DNA of 64,000 bases from Streptomyces goshikiensis. Lineage in GTDB: Bacteria; Actinomycetota; Actinomycetes; Streptomycetales; Streptomycetaceae. Location of the stretch: assembly GCF_014650555.1 (NCBI RefSeq), contig NZ_BMVE01000015.1, positions 124,001 through 188,000 on the forward strand, given 5' to 3'. Positions 43,555-51,804 of this stretch are shown piece by piece. A model generated the notes under the pieces. That model worked only from the letters and a program-made list of their open reading frames with translations. It searched no databases and was not told where the DNA came from. Both the position numbers and the translations under genes were made by a program. Within the stretch, counting starts at the first letter, position 1. Each line of letters opens with the position of its first letter.

Positions 43555-43752
43555 GGAGGCAACCGCCGGCCTCGCGCTCGCCGTCTGCGGGGCGGGCATG
43601 GGCGCCACGATGGTGCTCGCGCCCTCCCTCGGCTGACACGCGGCGGCGGCGGCCCGCTCATGGGGATGTGTCCGGAACCGACGGCCCTTGCGCGGGGGAG
43701 CGGGGACGCCGGCATCAACGAGCCACCAGGGTGAATGCCTCCCCGAACCTCA

Positions 43753-44346
43753 TCAGCTCTGCCCGGCCTGAGCCTTCTTCGCGGACGCCTCCAGCCGGCT
43801 CCAGTACTCCCCATACCAAGCCTCGTCACCGCCCTCCATGTTGCTGTTGTCCTCCCGCATGCCGACCGCGCCGTCGATCAGCTCGCGGACGATGTCGGCG
43901 TGGCCGGCGTGCCGGTGCGTCTCGGCCGTCATGTGCAGCATGATCCGCTGAAGCGTCACCTCCCCGATGTCGCCCCACCACGGGACGTGGCCCATCGCGT
44001 CGAGCGGCAGCGCCTCGATCGTCGCGTCCGTGTGCGCCCAGGCGCGGCGATAGAGGTTGAGAATGTCCTCGCGCGACTCGTCGGTGGGTGCCCACATGTC
44101 CGCGTTGGGTTCGGCGCCCTCCTCCTCCCAGGGCAGCGATTCGCCGTGCGGACGGCCGAAGGTCGGTCCGAAGTACCCGAGCTCGACGCCGGCGAGGTGC
44201 TTGACGAGGCCGAGCAGGTTGGTTCCGGTCCGCGTCAGGGGGCGGCGGATGTCGTACTCGGACAATCCGTCCAGCTTCCAGACGACGGCTGCGCGCGCTG
44301 CTTTGAGGTAACGGTGCAGGTCGTCTTTGGGGTCATTGGGCTTCAT
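43753..44346 (-). CDS. DinB-superfamily protein (DUF664-like)
   Basis: A 197-residue four-helix-bundle protein. Potential metal-ligand histidines are in LLGLVKHLAGVELGYFG, IMLHMTAETHRHAGHADIVR, the usual three-His DinB arrangement. Other landmarks are VWKLDGLSEYDIRRPLTRTG and EDNSNMEGGDEAWYGEYW near the C-terminus. The family includes bacillithiol- and mycothiol-dependent transferases, so a mycothiol-dependent reaction is possible here but unproven. Confidence 0.88.
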   Translation of the reverse strand: MKPNDPKDDLHRYLKAARAAVVWKLDGLSEYDIRRPLTRTGTNLLGLVKHLAGVELGYFGPTFGRPHGESLPWEEEGAEPNADMWAPTDESREDILNLYRRAWAHTDATIEALPLDAMGHVPWWGDIGEVTLQRIMLHMTAETHRHAGHADIVRELIDGAVGMREDNSNMEGGDEAWYGEYWSRLEASAKKAQAGQS

Positions 44347-44574
44347 GAGCCGAGTCTCGCATCACCAGCCGACAGCCGTCGCGCGGATTTGACCCCCGTC
44401 GCCCTTCGGAGCGTGCGGCGTTCGGTGACCTGCCCCATCCGCACGGAGGGCCTGCACCTTCCCGAAGGCGACCGGCCGGCTACGCGTACTCCAGCCGGAG
44501 CCTGACCGTACCGTCGCCGCAGTGCTCCCCGGCGACTTCGGCCGGGGCCACCACGGGGGACACGGTCGCCCCGG

Positions 44575-45027
44575 CTACCACGCCTGCGTCATGAACTTGA
44601 CCAGTTCCTTCTCCAGCGCGGTCGTCGATTTCACGCCGGTGATCGTCTTCGCGACCTTGCCGTTCTGGAAGACCACCATCGTCGGAAGGGACCGGATGCC
44701 GTACTTGGCGGCGGTCGCAGGGTTCTCGTCGACGTTGAGCTTCGCGCCGAGCAGCTCAGGATGCTGCTGCGCAATGCCTTCGAGACGGGGCGCCACCTGC
44801 CGGCACGGTCCACACCAGTCCGCGGTGAAGAGCACCACTACCGGCTTCTTGCTCTTCAGAACGGCCCGTTGGAAGTTCGCGTCGGTCACGGAACTCAGGC
44901 CGACCGCGTGATGAGCCGTGGCCGGGACGCGGGCGGAGACCGTTGCCGCGCCCGCCGGCGTCGTGGGCAGTGCCGTCGCTGCCACTACGGCGACCACGGC
45001 CAGGGCTTTGGCAACGCGTCGGCCCAT
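44575..45027 (-). CDS. Secreted or membrane-anchored thioredoxin
   Basis: A 150-residue thioredoxin-fold protein. The first ~28 residues form a Sec signal (VAKALAVVAVVAATALPTTP then AGAA). The redox motif is FTADWCGPCRQVAP with cysteines 72 and 75. The cis-Pro loop is GIRSLPTMVVFQNGK. GGAAGGG lies about 9 nt before the ATG. It would reduce or form disulfides outside the membrane. The longer open frame upstream to 45615 is not coding. Confidence 0.9.
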   Translation of the reverse strand: MGRRVAKALAVVAVVAATALPTTPAGAATVSARVPATAHHAVGLSSVTDANFQRAVLKSKKPVVVLFTADWCGPCRQVAPRLEGIAQQHPELLGAKLNVDENPATAAKYGIRSLPTMVVFQNGKVAKTITGVKSTTALEKELVKFMTQAW

Positions 45028-45530
45028 GATGATCGCCCTTCCGCCTGGACGCTCTTTTCCCGTCGCCTTTCGAGCATACTTCCGACGGTTCACGTCCTCG
45101 ACCCGACCGGGCATGCGCCAGAGCCCCGGCGAGCCGTCGACCGCGGCCTCGGCGCGCAGAAGCCGGGGACGCCGCGCGCGACGCCAAGGGGAGCCCCCGA
45201 CGGACGTATGCCAGGGCGTCCACGTTCCGCGAGCCGGGCGACGGAAGGCCGCAGGGGTTCGCGGACGGTGGTGCGCCGCTCGTGCCGATCCAGCCTCCGT
45301 GCGCTGCAGTTGCGCGCCTCGTGCCCGAACGCCTCCGCGAGCGTTCCGAGTCCTTCCCCCTGCCCTTGGCCGCGTCAGATTCATTGACAGGAACTGAACG
45401 CGGCGCAACGCTGAGAGCGCTCTCATTCGCCCATGCATGCATGCAACCCGGGGCGTCCGCCCCTTCTTCGCCCCCGGGCGTGGGAACGCCGCCGCACCCC
45501 CACCGCCCGGCCCCCACAAGGAGGAAGAGT
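45028..45530. other. Divergent gap carrying the glucanase promoter
   Basis: A 503-bp gap. Its right half holds a TTGACA promoter, a LacI-type palindrome and an ATGCATGCATGC run near 45,433. The left half shows nothing recognisable. Confidence 0.4.
45384..45425 (+). promoter_or_regulatory. Promoter with overlapping LacI-type operator upstream of the GH64 gene
   Basis: TTGACA at 45384-45389 and AACGCT at 45407-45412 are 17 bp apart. The perfect palindrome TGAGAGCGCTCTCA at 45412-45425 begins at the last base of the -10 box and would cover the transcription start. It differs from the actinomycete cellulose operator TGGGAGCGCTCCCA (CebR/CelR) at two symmetric positions. Sugar-induced derepression by a LacI-family protein is the likely control. 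Confidence 0.75.
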
Positions 45531-46718
45531 GTGTCTCGATTATCGAATGCGCTTGCGTTCGGACTCTCGGCGTCGGCTGTCGCCGCCTGCCTGATCGCCC
45601 TCGGTCCGACACCATCCGCCGAGGCCGTACCGGCGACCATCCCGCTCACGATCAAGAACAGCTCGGGACGCGCCGAGCCGGTCTACGTCTACAACTTGGG
45701 CACCCTGCTCGCCACGGGCCAGCAGGGCTGGGCCGACGCCAACGGCGGCTTCCACCCCTGGCCGGTGGGAGGCAATCCTCCCGTTCCCGCCCCCGACGCG
45801 TCGATCGCGGGTCCGGCCACCGGGCAGACCAAGACGATCCGGATGCCCAAGTTCTCCGGACGCGTCTACTTCTCCATCGGTCAGAAGATCACCTTCAAGC
45901 TCACCCCGGGCGGCTTGGTGCAGCCCGCCGTGCAGAACCCCTCCGACCCCAACCGGAACATCCTGTTCAACTGGTCCGAGTACACGCTCAACGACGCCGG
46001 TCTGTGGATCAACAGCACCCAGGTCGACATGTTCTCGGCTCCCTATGCGGTGGGTGTGAAGGCGGCGGACGGCACGGTCAGGAACACCGGTCGGCTGCGG
46101 CCCGGCGGTTACGGCGCCGTCTTCAGCCGGCTGCGCTCGGCCGGCTGGGGCGGGTTGATCCAGAACCGCTCCGACGGCACGCCGCTGCGAGCGCTCTCGC
46201 CCGGTCACGGCATCGAAGCGGGCGGAATCCCGTCCGGCGTCATGAACGACTACATCCAACGGGTCTGGAGCAAGTACAGCTCCTCCACGCTCACCGTGAC
46301 ACCGTTCGCGAACCAGCCCAACACCAAGTACTACGGCCGGGTCTCGGGCAGCGTCATGAACTTCACCAACGGCTCGGGAGCGGTGGTCACCAGCTTCCAG
46401 AAGCCGGATTCCGACAGCGTCTTCGGCTGCTACAAGCTCCTGGACGCACCCAACGACGCGGTCCGGGGCCCGATTTCCCGCACCCTGTGCGCCGGCTTCA
46501 ACAGATCGACCCTCCTGACCAACCCGAACCAGCCCGATGCGAACGGCGCCAACTTCTACCGTGACTCCGTCACGAATCACTACTCGCGGATCATCCACGA
46601 ACAGATGGCCGACGGTAAGGCGTACGGCTTCGCCTTCGACGACGTCGGTGCCCACGAGTCGTTGGTGCACGACGGCAACCCGCAAGAGGCGTACATGACG
46701 CTGGAACCGTTCAACTAG
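45531..46718 (+). CDS. Secreted glycoside hydrolase family 64 (beta-1,3-glucanase, thaumatin-like)
   Basis: A 395-residue secreted protein from GTG 45531, with AAGGAGGAA 5 nt upstream. The signal is ALAFGLSASAVAACLIAL then PSAEAV. The mature protein matches the GH64/thaumatin-like pattern: IPLTIKNSSGRAEPVYVYNL, GRVYFSIGQKITFKL, FNWSEYTLNDAGLWINSTQVD, and YGFAFDDVGAHESLVHDGNP at the C-terminus. GH64 enzymes are laminaripentaose-producing glucanases acting on fungal or algal beta-1,3-glucan. No carbohydrate-binding module is attached. A LacI-type operator overlaps the promoter. Confidence 0.9.
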   Translation: MSRLSNALAFGLSASAVAACLIALGPTPSAEAVPATIPLTIKNSSGRAEPVYVYNLGTLLATGQQGWADANGGFHPWPVGGNPPVPAPDASIAGPATGQTKTIRMPKFSGRVYFSIGQKITFKLTPGGLVQPAVQNPSDPNRNILFNWSEYTLNDAGLWINSTQVDMFSAPYAVGVKAADGTVRNTGRLRPGGYGAVFSRLRSAGWGGLIQNRSDGTPLRALSPGHGIEAGGIPSGVMNDYIQRVWSKYSSSTLTVTPFANQPNTKYYGRVSGSVMNFTNGSGAVVTSFQKPDSDSVFGCYKLLDAPNDAVRGPISRTLCAGFNRSTLLTNPNQPDANGANFYRDSVTNHYSRIIHEQMADGKAYGFAFDDVGAHESLVHDGNPQEAYMTLEPFN

Positions 46719-46792
46719 GTCTTGCCCGCGTCACCCGTCCGGCGCGGCGCGGGGCGTCTGCGTACCACCGGCGAACGGAGCAGCCGTCGCGC

Positions 46793-47218
46793 TCAGTCCT
46801 GGGAGGCCGACGACAACGTGGTGGGGTCGACCCCGGAGAGCGCGACGATCCGGTGTGCCGGTACACCGGCGGCGAGTGCTCGACGCAGCAGGTCGTCACG
46901 GTTGTCCTCGCTGTCGCGGAACGCGAGCAGATCCTCCTCGACGCTCGCTACGCTGTCCGTGGCCGTGGCGCGGCGGATCCTTTCCAGTTCCTCCTCGCTC
47001 AGAGGGACCGGGAGCCGCTCGGCCTCCTTGGGAATCATTCCGGTCTGCTCCGGAGGAGCCACGCGGACGGCCGGGGACGCGGGGTTCACGCCGTGGGCCG
47101 TGAACCAGGCCTGTACGGCGGGGGTGTCCAGGCACTCCAGCTCTCCGACGAGGGCCAGCGGGGTCCCCTGCCAGCCGGCCTCGGTCATCACGAGGAACAA
47201 GTACGCGTCATCCGTCAT
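46793..47218 (-). CDS. DUF6003-like protein
   Basis: A 141-residue soluble protein starting MTDDAYLFLVMTEAGWQGTP. Features remembered from the Streptomyces DUF6003 family are LDTPAVQAWFTAHGV, RLPVPLSEEELERIRRAT and the C-terminal RRALAAGVPAHRIVALSGVD, which resembles a helix-turn-helix. The role is unknown. AGGAGAG lies about 12 nt before the ATG. Confidence 0.68.
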   Translation of the reverse strand: MTDDAYLFLVMTEAGWQGTPLALVGELECLDTPAVQAWFTAHGVNPASPAVRVAPPEQTGMIPKEAERLPVPLSEEELERIRRATATDSVASVEEDLLAFRDSEDNRDDLLRRALAAGVPAHRIVALSGVDPTTLSSASQD

Positions 47219-47549
47219 CGTGGGTCACTCTCCTGGTACGCCGTGGTTGATCGCCGGACTCTTACCCCCTCTTTTCGGGCCCAAGCCGATCAATGACCGG
47301 GTCAGACGGTGCGGGTGGGAGACGTGGGAGAGCCGCTGACCACCGGCACGGCCGCCCACAGGGCCTGGAGCCCGCCCTCGCACCCGCCCTCCGGCGGGAA
47401 AATATGTGCGGGGTGGCCTTCGGCAGTGGGCCGGGAAGGTGCAGCGGTGCGCCGATGCGGCCGTGCGGGTCCGGCCGTCGCAGGGGCCGGCACGACACGG
47501 AGGCCGCCGACCGTGGGGTGGTCGGCGGCCTCGGCGGGCGGGGGCGCGG
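47219..47549. other. Intergenic, no gene recognised
   Basis: A 331-bp gap downstream of the quinone oxidoreductase gene. No coherent open frame; some short GC-rich inverted repeats only. Confidence 0.4.
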
Positions 47550-48485
47550 TCAGCGGCGGACGCTGATGACGGTCTTGCCGCGGGCGCCGCCGCGCTCCAC
47601 CTTCTGCAGGGCCTCGGAGGCCTCGTCGAGCGGGAAGACCGTCTCGACGATGGGCCGGAGCTGCCCCGACTCCACCAGGCCGGCGAGGTGGGCCAGCTGC
47701 TCTCCCTGCGGGCGCATGAAGAAGCTGCGGGCCTCGACGTTCCACCGGGCCTTCTTGGCCTCGGCGTCCGGGATAGCGACGATCGAGACCAGCGTGCCAC
47801 CGCTCTTGAGTACGCCGAACGAGCGCTCCTGGGTCTCGCCGCCGATGGTGTCCAGGACGACGTCGACGTCGGAGACGACCTCTTCGAACTTCTCCGTCCG
47901 GTAGTCGATCACTCGATCGGCACCGAGCTCGCGCACCAGTTCCACACTGCCCGAGCCGGCGGTGGCCACGACCTCGGCGCCGAGCTGCTTGGCGATCTGG
48001 ACGGCGGCGGAGCCCACCCCGCCGGCCCCGCCGTGGATGAGCACGCGGGTGCCGGACCGTACGTCGGCCTGCTCGGTCAGGGCCTGCAGAGCGGTGAGCG
48101 CGACCAGGGGCAGCGAGGCAGCTTCCTCGAAGGTCAGGCGGGACGGCTTCGCGGCGACGAGCGACTCGTCCACGGCGACGTACTCGGCGAAGGCGCCGCC
48201 CACGCGGGGGTCGACGCGGGAGAAGACCTCGTCGCCCACGGCGAACCGGCTGGCCTCGGCGCCGACCTGGGTCACCACACCGGCGAGTTCGTTGCCGATG
48301 ACCAGGGGCCGGGACGGTTCGCCCGTGCTCAGGAAGCCCTTGACGATCAGGTGGTCCACCGGGTTGACCCCGGCCGCGCGGACCTCGATGAGCACGTCGC
48401 GGGGGCCGACGGCGGGAACGGGCACGTCGGTGACCCGCACGACGTCGCGGACCTGGCCGTACTGGTTGATGACTGCTGCCTTCAT
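47550..48485 (-). CDS. NADP-dependent quinone oxidoreductase (zeta-crystallin type MDR)
   Basis: A 311-residue medium-chain reductase lacking zinc-binding cysteines. The N-terminal GroES-like domain includes LIEVRAAGVNPVDHLIVKGF and VIGNELAGVVTQVGAEA. The nucleotide-binding motif is VLIHGGAGGVGSAAVQIAKQ. This is the quinone reductase/zeta-crystallin pattern. AAGGAG precedes the ATG by 7 nt. It lies 129 bp downstream of the FrnE-like gene on the same strand, so it is probably cotranscribed and TetR-controlled as part of a redox module. Confidence 0.92.
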   Translation of the reverse strand: MKAAVINQYGQVRDVVRVTDVPVPAVGPRDVLIEVRAAGVNPVDHLIVKGFLSTGEPSRPLVIGNELAGVVTQVGAEASRFAVGDEVFSRVDPRVGGAFAEYVAVDESLVAAKPSRLTFEEAASLPLVALTALQALTEQADVRSGTRVLIHGGAGGVGSAAVQIAKQLGAEVVATAGSGSVELVRELGADRVIDYRTEKFEEVVSDVDVVLDTIGGETQERSFGVLKSGGTLVSIVAIPDAEAKKARWNVEARSFFMRPQGEQLAHLAGLVESGQLRPIVETVFPLDEASEALQKVERGGARGKTVISVRR

Positions 48486-48614
48486 GGTTGAACTCCTTGA
48501 TCAAGTCTGTGCCGGCCCGCCGAGCGGCCGGGCCGAGTGCGAGGGGTGGGGGAGGGGAAGGGGGGTGTGCGACGCACGCGTGCCGGCGCGCTGCCGCGCC
48601 CGGGTGCGGTGGGA

Positions 48615-49265
48615 TCAGGCGGTGCCGGCTGCGCCGGCGGGGCTGCGGTCGGCCGCGGCCCGCTCCAGGGCTTCGAGGAGGACCTCGGGGCTCTGGGCTC
48701 CCTGGAGACGCAGCGCGCCGTCGATGATGAAGGTGGGGACCGCGGTGACGCCGAGCGCGGCGGCTTCGGCGAGTTCGGCGCGGACTTCGTCAGCCCCGTC
48801 GGACGAGGCGAGGAAGGCCAGCGTCGCGGCGCGGTCGAGGCCGGCCGCCTCGGCGAGCCCCGCGAGCGCCTCGCGGTCGCCGAGGTCTCCGCCGTCGGTG
48901 AAGTAGTGCGCCAGCAGGCGCTCCTTCACCTCGGCCTGGCGTCCGTGCCGCCGGGCGAACCAGAGCAGCCGGTGCGCCTGGAAGGTGTTGGTGGCCAGGG
49001 CGTCGTCCATCCGGAACGTGATGCCCTCAGCGGCCGCGGCCCTGGTCAGCGGGCCGAAGATGGTCGCGGCGGGGCGACCGAACTTGCGCTCGTGGACGTG
49101 TGCGGAGGGCTCCGCCGTCTCGGAGGCCGCGGGGTTGAGCTGGAACGGCCGGTAGACGACGTCGACGTCGGCCGCGTCCGGGAAGGCGGCCAGGGCCTCC
49201 TCGAAGCGGCGCTTGCCGATGTAGCACCAAGGACACACCAGGTCCGAATAGATCTCGACCTTCAC
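48615..49265 (-). CDS. DsbA-family oxidoreductase, FrnE-like
   Basis: A 216-residue thioredoxin-fold protein with an inserted helical domain. The N-terminal EIYSDLVCPWCYIGKRRFEE holds the redox pair C11 and C14, and the cis-Pro loop is GVTAVPTFIIDG. No signal peptide is present, so it is cytosolic, as FrnE proteins are. Relatives act as disulfide isomerases or in polyketide pathways such as frenolicin. It diverges from a TetR gene across a 13-of-14 inverted repeat, and the quinone reductase gene follows. Confidence 0.92.
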   Translation of the reverse strand: MKVEIYSDLVCPWCYIGKRRFEEALAAFPDAADVDVVYRPFQLNPAASETAEPSAHVHERKFGRPAATIFGPLTRAAAAEGITFRMDDALATNTFQAHRLLWFARRHGRQAEVKERLLAHYFTDGGDLGDREALAGLAEAAGLDRAATLAFLASSDGADEVRAELAEAAALGVTAVPTFIIDGALRLQGAQSPEVLLEALERAAADRSPAGAAGTA

Positions 49266-49326
49266 GACGCTCGCTCCTGACGGGTCTGTCTCACGGGTGG
49301 GCCCGGCTTCCGCATCAGGAATTCCG

Positions 49327-49369
49327 GACCGCTCGTTCCATAACTTAAACCATTCTGGAACGAACGGTC
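49327..49369. promoter_or_regulatory. Spaced inverted repeat, probable TetR operator
   Basis: GACCGCTCGTTCCA at 49327-49340 and TGGAACGAACGGTC at 49356-49369 are inverted copies matching at 13 of 14 positions, with a 15-bp AT-rich spacer. They sit midway between the FrnE start (49265) and the TetR start (49415). Confidence 0.75.
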
Positions 49370-49414
49370 AAATACATGCTGCCCCGGCCGCCGACCTTCG
49401 CTACCGTGGGACGC

Positions 49415-50080
49415 ATGGCAAGACCACGCACGTTCGACGAAGAAGCGATCCTGGACCGGGCGATGATCCTGTTCTGGCGCAAGGGCTACGAGGCGACCGC
49501 AATGAGCGACCTCGTCGGGGAGCTGGGGCTGGGCCGCGGCTCGATCTACGCGGCGTTCGGGGACAAGCACCAGCTGTTCATCCGGGCCCTCGGCCGCTAC
49601 CTGGACCACCAGACCAGGCTGCTCGGCACCGCGCTCGACGACGAAGGGCCGGCGCTCGCCCAGCTGCGGGACGTCCTGGGCCGGCTGCTCGCAGCCGACG
49701 CGGCCTCCGGAACCGCCGGATGCTTCAGCGTCAACAGCATCGCCGAGCTGCTGCCGCACGACGAGGAGGTCGCGAAGCTGGCCCGACGAAACCTCCAGTA
49801 CGCCGAGGAGGCGTTCACGGCGCAGCTGGAGCGAGCCTCGCGGGACGGGGAGCTCGCCCCCGCCATCACCCCGCGGGAGGGCGCGCGACTGCTGCTCAAC
49901 CTGGTCCAGGGCCTGCAGATCATGCGCAAGGTCGACCCCGACCCGGCCCGCGCCGCAGCCTGCCTGGACTCCACCTTCGCCCTCCTGAGCCGCTCGCCGG
50001 GCACCGCCGCGACACCCGACGACGCCCCGGCCATGGCCTCGGCGGCGCTCGCCGCCGGACCGACACCCCGACCGCGATGA
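49415..50080 (+). CDS. TetR/AcrR-family regulator
   Basis: A 221-residue regulator: HTH in ILDRAMILFWRKGYEATAMS and DLVGELGLGRGSIYAAFGDK, then a TetR_C-type domain with GTAGCFSVNSIAELLPHDEE, the pattern of AcrR-like redox or electrophile sensors. The Cys in that segment could be a reactive sensor residue. The start is ATG 49415; TACCGT lies 7 nt upstream and no ribosome binding site is visible, so leaderless translation is likely. It diverges from the FrnE/quinone reductase pair and probably represses it. Confidence 0.9.
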   Translation: MARPRTFDEEAILDRAMILFWRKGYEATAMSDLVGELGLGRGSIYAAFGDKHQLFIRALGRYLDHQTRLLGTALDDEGPALAQLRDVLGRLLAADAASGTAGCFSVNSIAELLPHDEEVAKLARRNLQYAEEAFTAQLERASRDGELAPAITPREGARLLLNLVQGLQIMRKVDPDPARAAACLDSTFALLSRSPGTAATPDDAPAMASAALAAGPTPRPR

Positions 50081-50415
50081 AGCACCGGGAAACACGGGGC
50101 CCAGTGGGACCGCCGCGGCGCCGAGCAGCGGGAAGAGTCCGTGCCGCTGCCGCGGGCTGTGGGGGCGTGCGCTTGCGAGGAGCCCACAGGGGACCTTGAA
50201 GGCTGTGTTCCAGCTGTCCGGCTTCGCGGCGAACCGCCGCCGTTGCCTGGAGGACGTCAGGGCCGTCTCGCCCACGGGGGTGGCGGAGACGGCCCTGACT
50301 TCCTCGTGTTTGTCCTGTCACACGCCGGCTGCCCTCAGGTTGCCGCGGTGGTGGGGAGCATGGTGTGTCGCCCCTGGCCGCGGCGTGCGGCGGTCAGGAC
50401 GGGGAGGGGAGCCTG
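50081..50415. other. Intergenic, no gene recognised
   Basis: A 335-bp gap between the convergent TetR and DUF11 genes. No coherent coding or strong hairpin is seen. Confidence 0.4.
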
Positions 50416-51804
50416 CTACTTCCCCACGCCTTCCTCGCTGTCGTGGTTGTAACCAGCGTCGCCGTGATCGTGATCGTGGCCGTGACCGGGCTTGTCACCG
50501 GGGTGGTGCCCGGGCTTGCCGTGGCCGGGCTTGTCGCAGTCCTTGGTCTTTTCGACCCTGATGGTGACGGTGCAGGCGCGGGAAGTGGCGCAGGTTCCGC
50601 CCGGGGCGGTGGGCACGGCGGTGTTGGTCAGGGTGCGGTCGCCAGTGTCGGGCGTGTTGACCGTGACCTGGTAGGTCACGGTCGCGGTGGCGCCGGGTGC
50701 GAGGGTGCCTGTCCAGGTGAGGGTGTCCCCGGTGACGCTCGCGGTGCCGGTGGTGGAGGTGACCGAGCCGGGGACGAGGGTGGCGTCGTCGAGGACGTCG
50801 CTGAGGTCGTCGGTGAAGTCGCCGGTCGCGGCGGTGGCGCCGGTGTTGCGGACGGTGACCCGGTAGGTGATGGTGTCGCCCTCGTTGGCCTTCCGTGCCG
50901 GCGTCGCCGTCTTGGCGATCGTGTAGGCGGGCGTGACGCAGGTGCCGGCGTCCTGGGTGGAGGTGGCCCCGTAGAAGCCGAGGCCGGTCGCCTCGACGGT
51001 CGTGACCGGCAGCGCGGCCGTGGAGGCGGTGGTGGGAAGACTGTTCAGTTGGTTGATGTCGCCGTTGGAGGTGAACGCGTAGACCTGTCCGGCGGACTTG
51101 GCAGCGCCGAAGGTCTGGGGGACCGTACCGATCTGGATGATGGTGTTGTCGGGACGGATCCGGAAGACCGGGGACGGGCTCGTCGTGTCCGGGGCGCCGA
51201 AGGCCAGGATGTCGCCGTCGTCCAGGGTGATGAAGTCGCCCGCCGAGACGATGCCGGCCGGGAAGGAGACGGGGAACAGCGTGGAGCCGCCGGTGGCGGG
51301 GTCGATCAGGAAGATCTGGCTCGTACTGAACGAGCCGGCGATCAGCGTTCCGTCCGCGCGGGCGGTCAGGCCGTTGACGGCGGGCGTCGGGGTGACCGCG
51401 GCGAGGGGCCCGGTGATCGGCGTGCTCGCCGTCTCCGCACCGGTGACCGGGTTGATCGTGTAAAGCGTGGTCGAGCCCGCGGCTCCGGGGAAGTCGACTC
51501 CGTACAGGGTCGATCCGTTCGGGCTGAACGCGATGTCACCGTAGTCGCGGACGAGCGGAGCGGTGCTGAGCGTGCTGCCCGTGGTGTCGTACTGGATGAG
51601 GTTCCGGGCAGTTCCACCGGTGTTCGCCCACAGTGTCGTGGGCGGGCATACCGCGCGCGCCTTGGAGGCGGCGGTACCGGTGGAGGCCGAAGCCGCACCC
51701 CCGCTGGCCTGCGCGAGCCCGGCGGGACCCGTGACGGCCAGGACGAGGCCGATAGCCGCACTCGTCAGCACCCGTCGCAGGACGGGTCGGCGGTAGTTCA
51801 CCAT
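50416..51804 (-). CDS. Secreted DUF11-repeat surface protein with His-rich C-terminal tail
   Basis: A 462-residue secreted protein; AGGAG lies 6 nt before the ATG and the signal is TSAAIGLVLAVTGPAGLAQA. Residues about 60-300 look like a DUF6923/beta-propeller-like segment (DYGDIAFSPNGSTLYGVDF, LYTINPVTGAETASTPITG). A single DUF11 domain follows at about 310-430 (GDTITYRVTVRNTGATAATG, ATVTYQVTVNTPDTGDRTLT). The end is an unusual basic/acidic His-Gly tail containing KPGHHPGDKPGHGHDHDHGD, suited to binding Ni, Zn or Cu. There is no LPxTG anchor or C-terminal membrane segment, so it is probably released. Confidence 0.85.
   Translation of the reverse strand: MVNYRRPVLRRVLTSAAIGLVLAVTGPAGLAQASGGAASASTGTAASKARAVCPPTTLWANTGGTARNLIQYDTTGSTLSTAPLVRDYGDIAFSPNGSTLYGVDFPGAAGSTTLYTINPVTGAETASTPITGPLAAVTPTPAVNGLTARADGTLIAGSFSTSQIFLIDPATGGSTLFPVSFPAGIVSAGDFITLDDGDILAFGAPDTTSPSPVFRIRPDNTIIQIGTVPQTFGAAKSAGQVYAFTSNGDINQLNSLPTTASTAALPVTTVEATGLGFYGATSTQDAGTCVTPAYTIAKTATPARKANEGDTITYRVTVRNTGATAATGDFTDDLSDVLDDATLVPGSVTSTTGTASVTGDTLTWTGTLAPGATATVTYQVTVNTPDTGDRTLTNTAVPTAPGGTCATSRACTVTIRVEKTKDCDKPGHGKPGHHPGDKPGHGHDHDHGDAGYNHDSEEGVGK

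Noticed and set aside
45433..45446. ATGCATGCATGC run as a microsatellite or regulatory repeat
   Set aside because: Only about three units long and not repeated elsewhere in the gap; probably chance.
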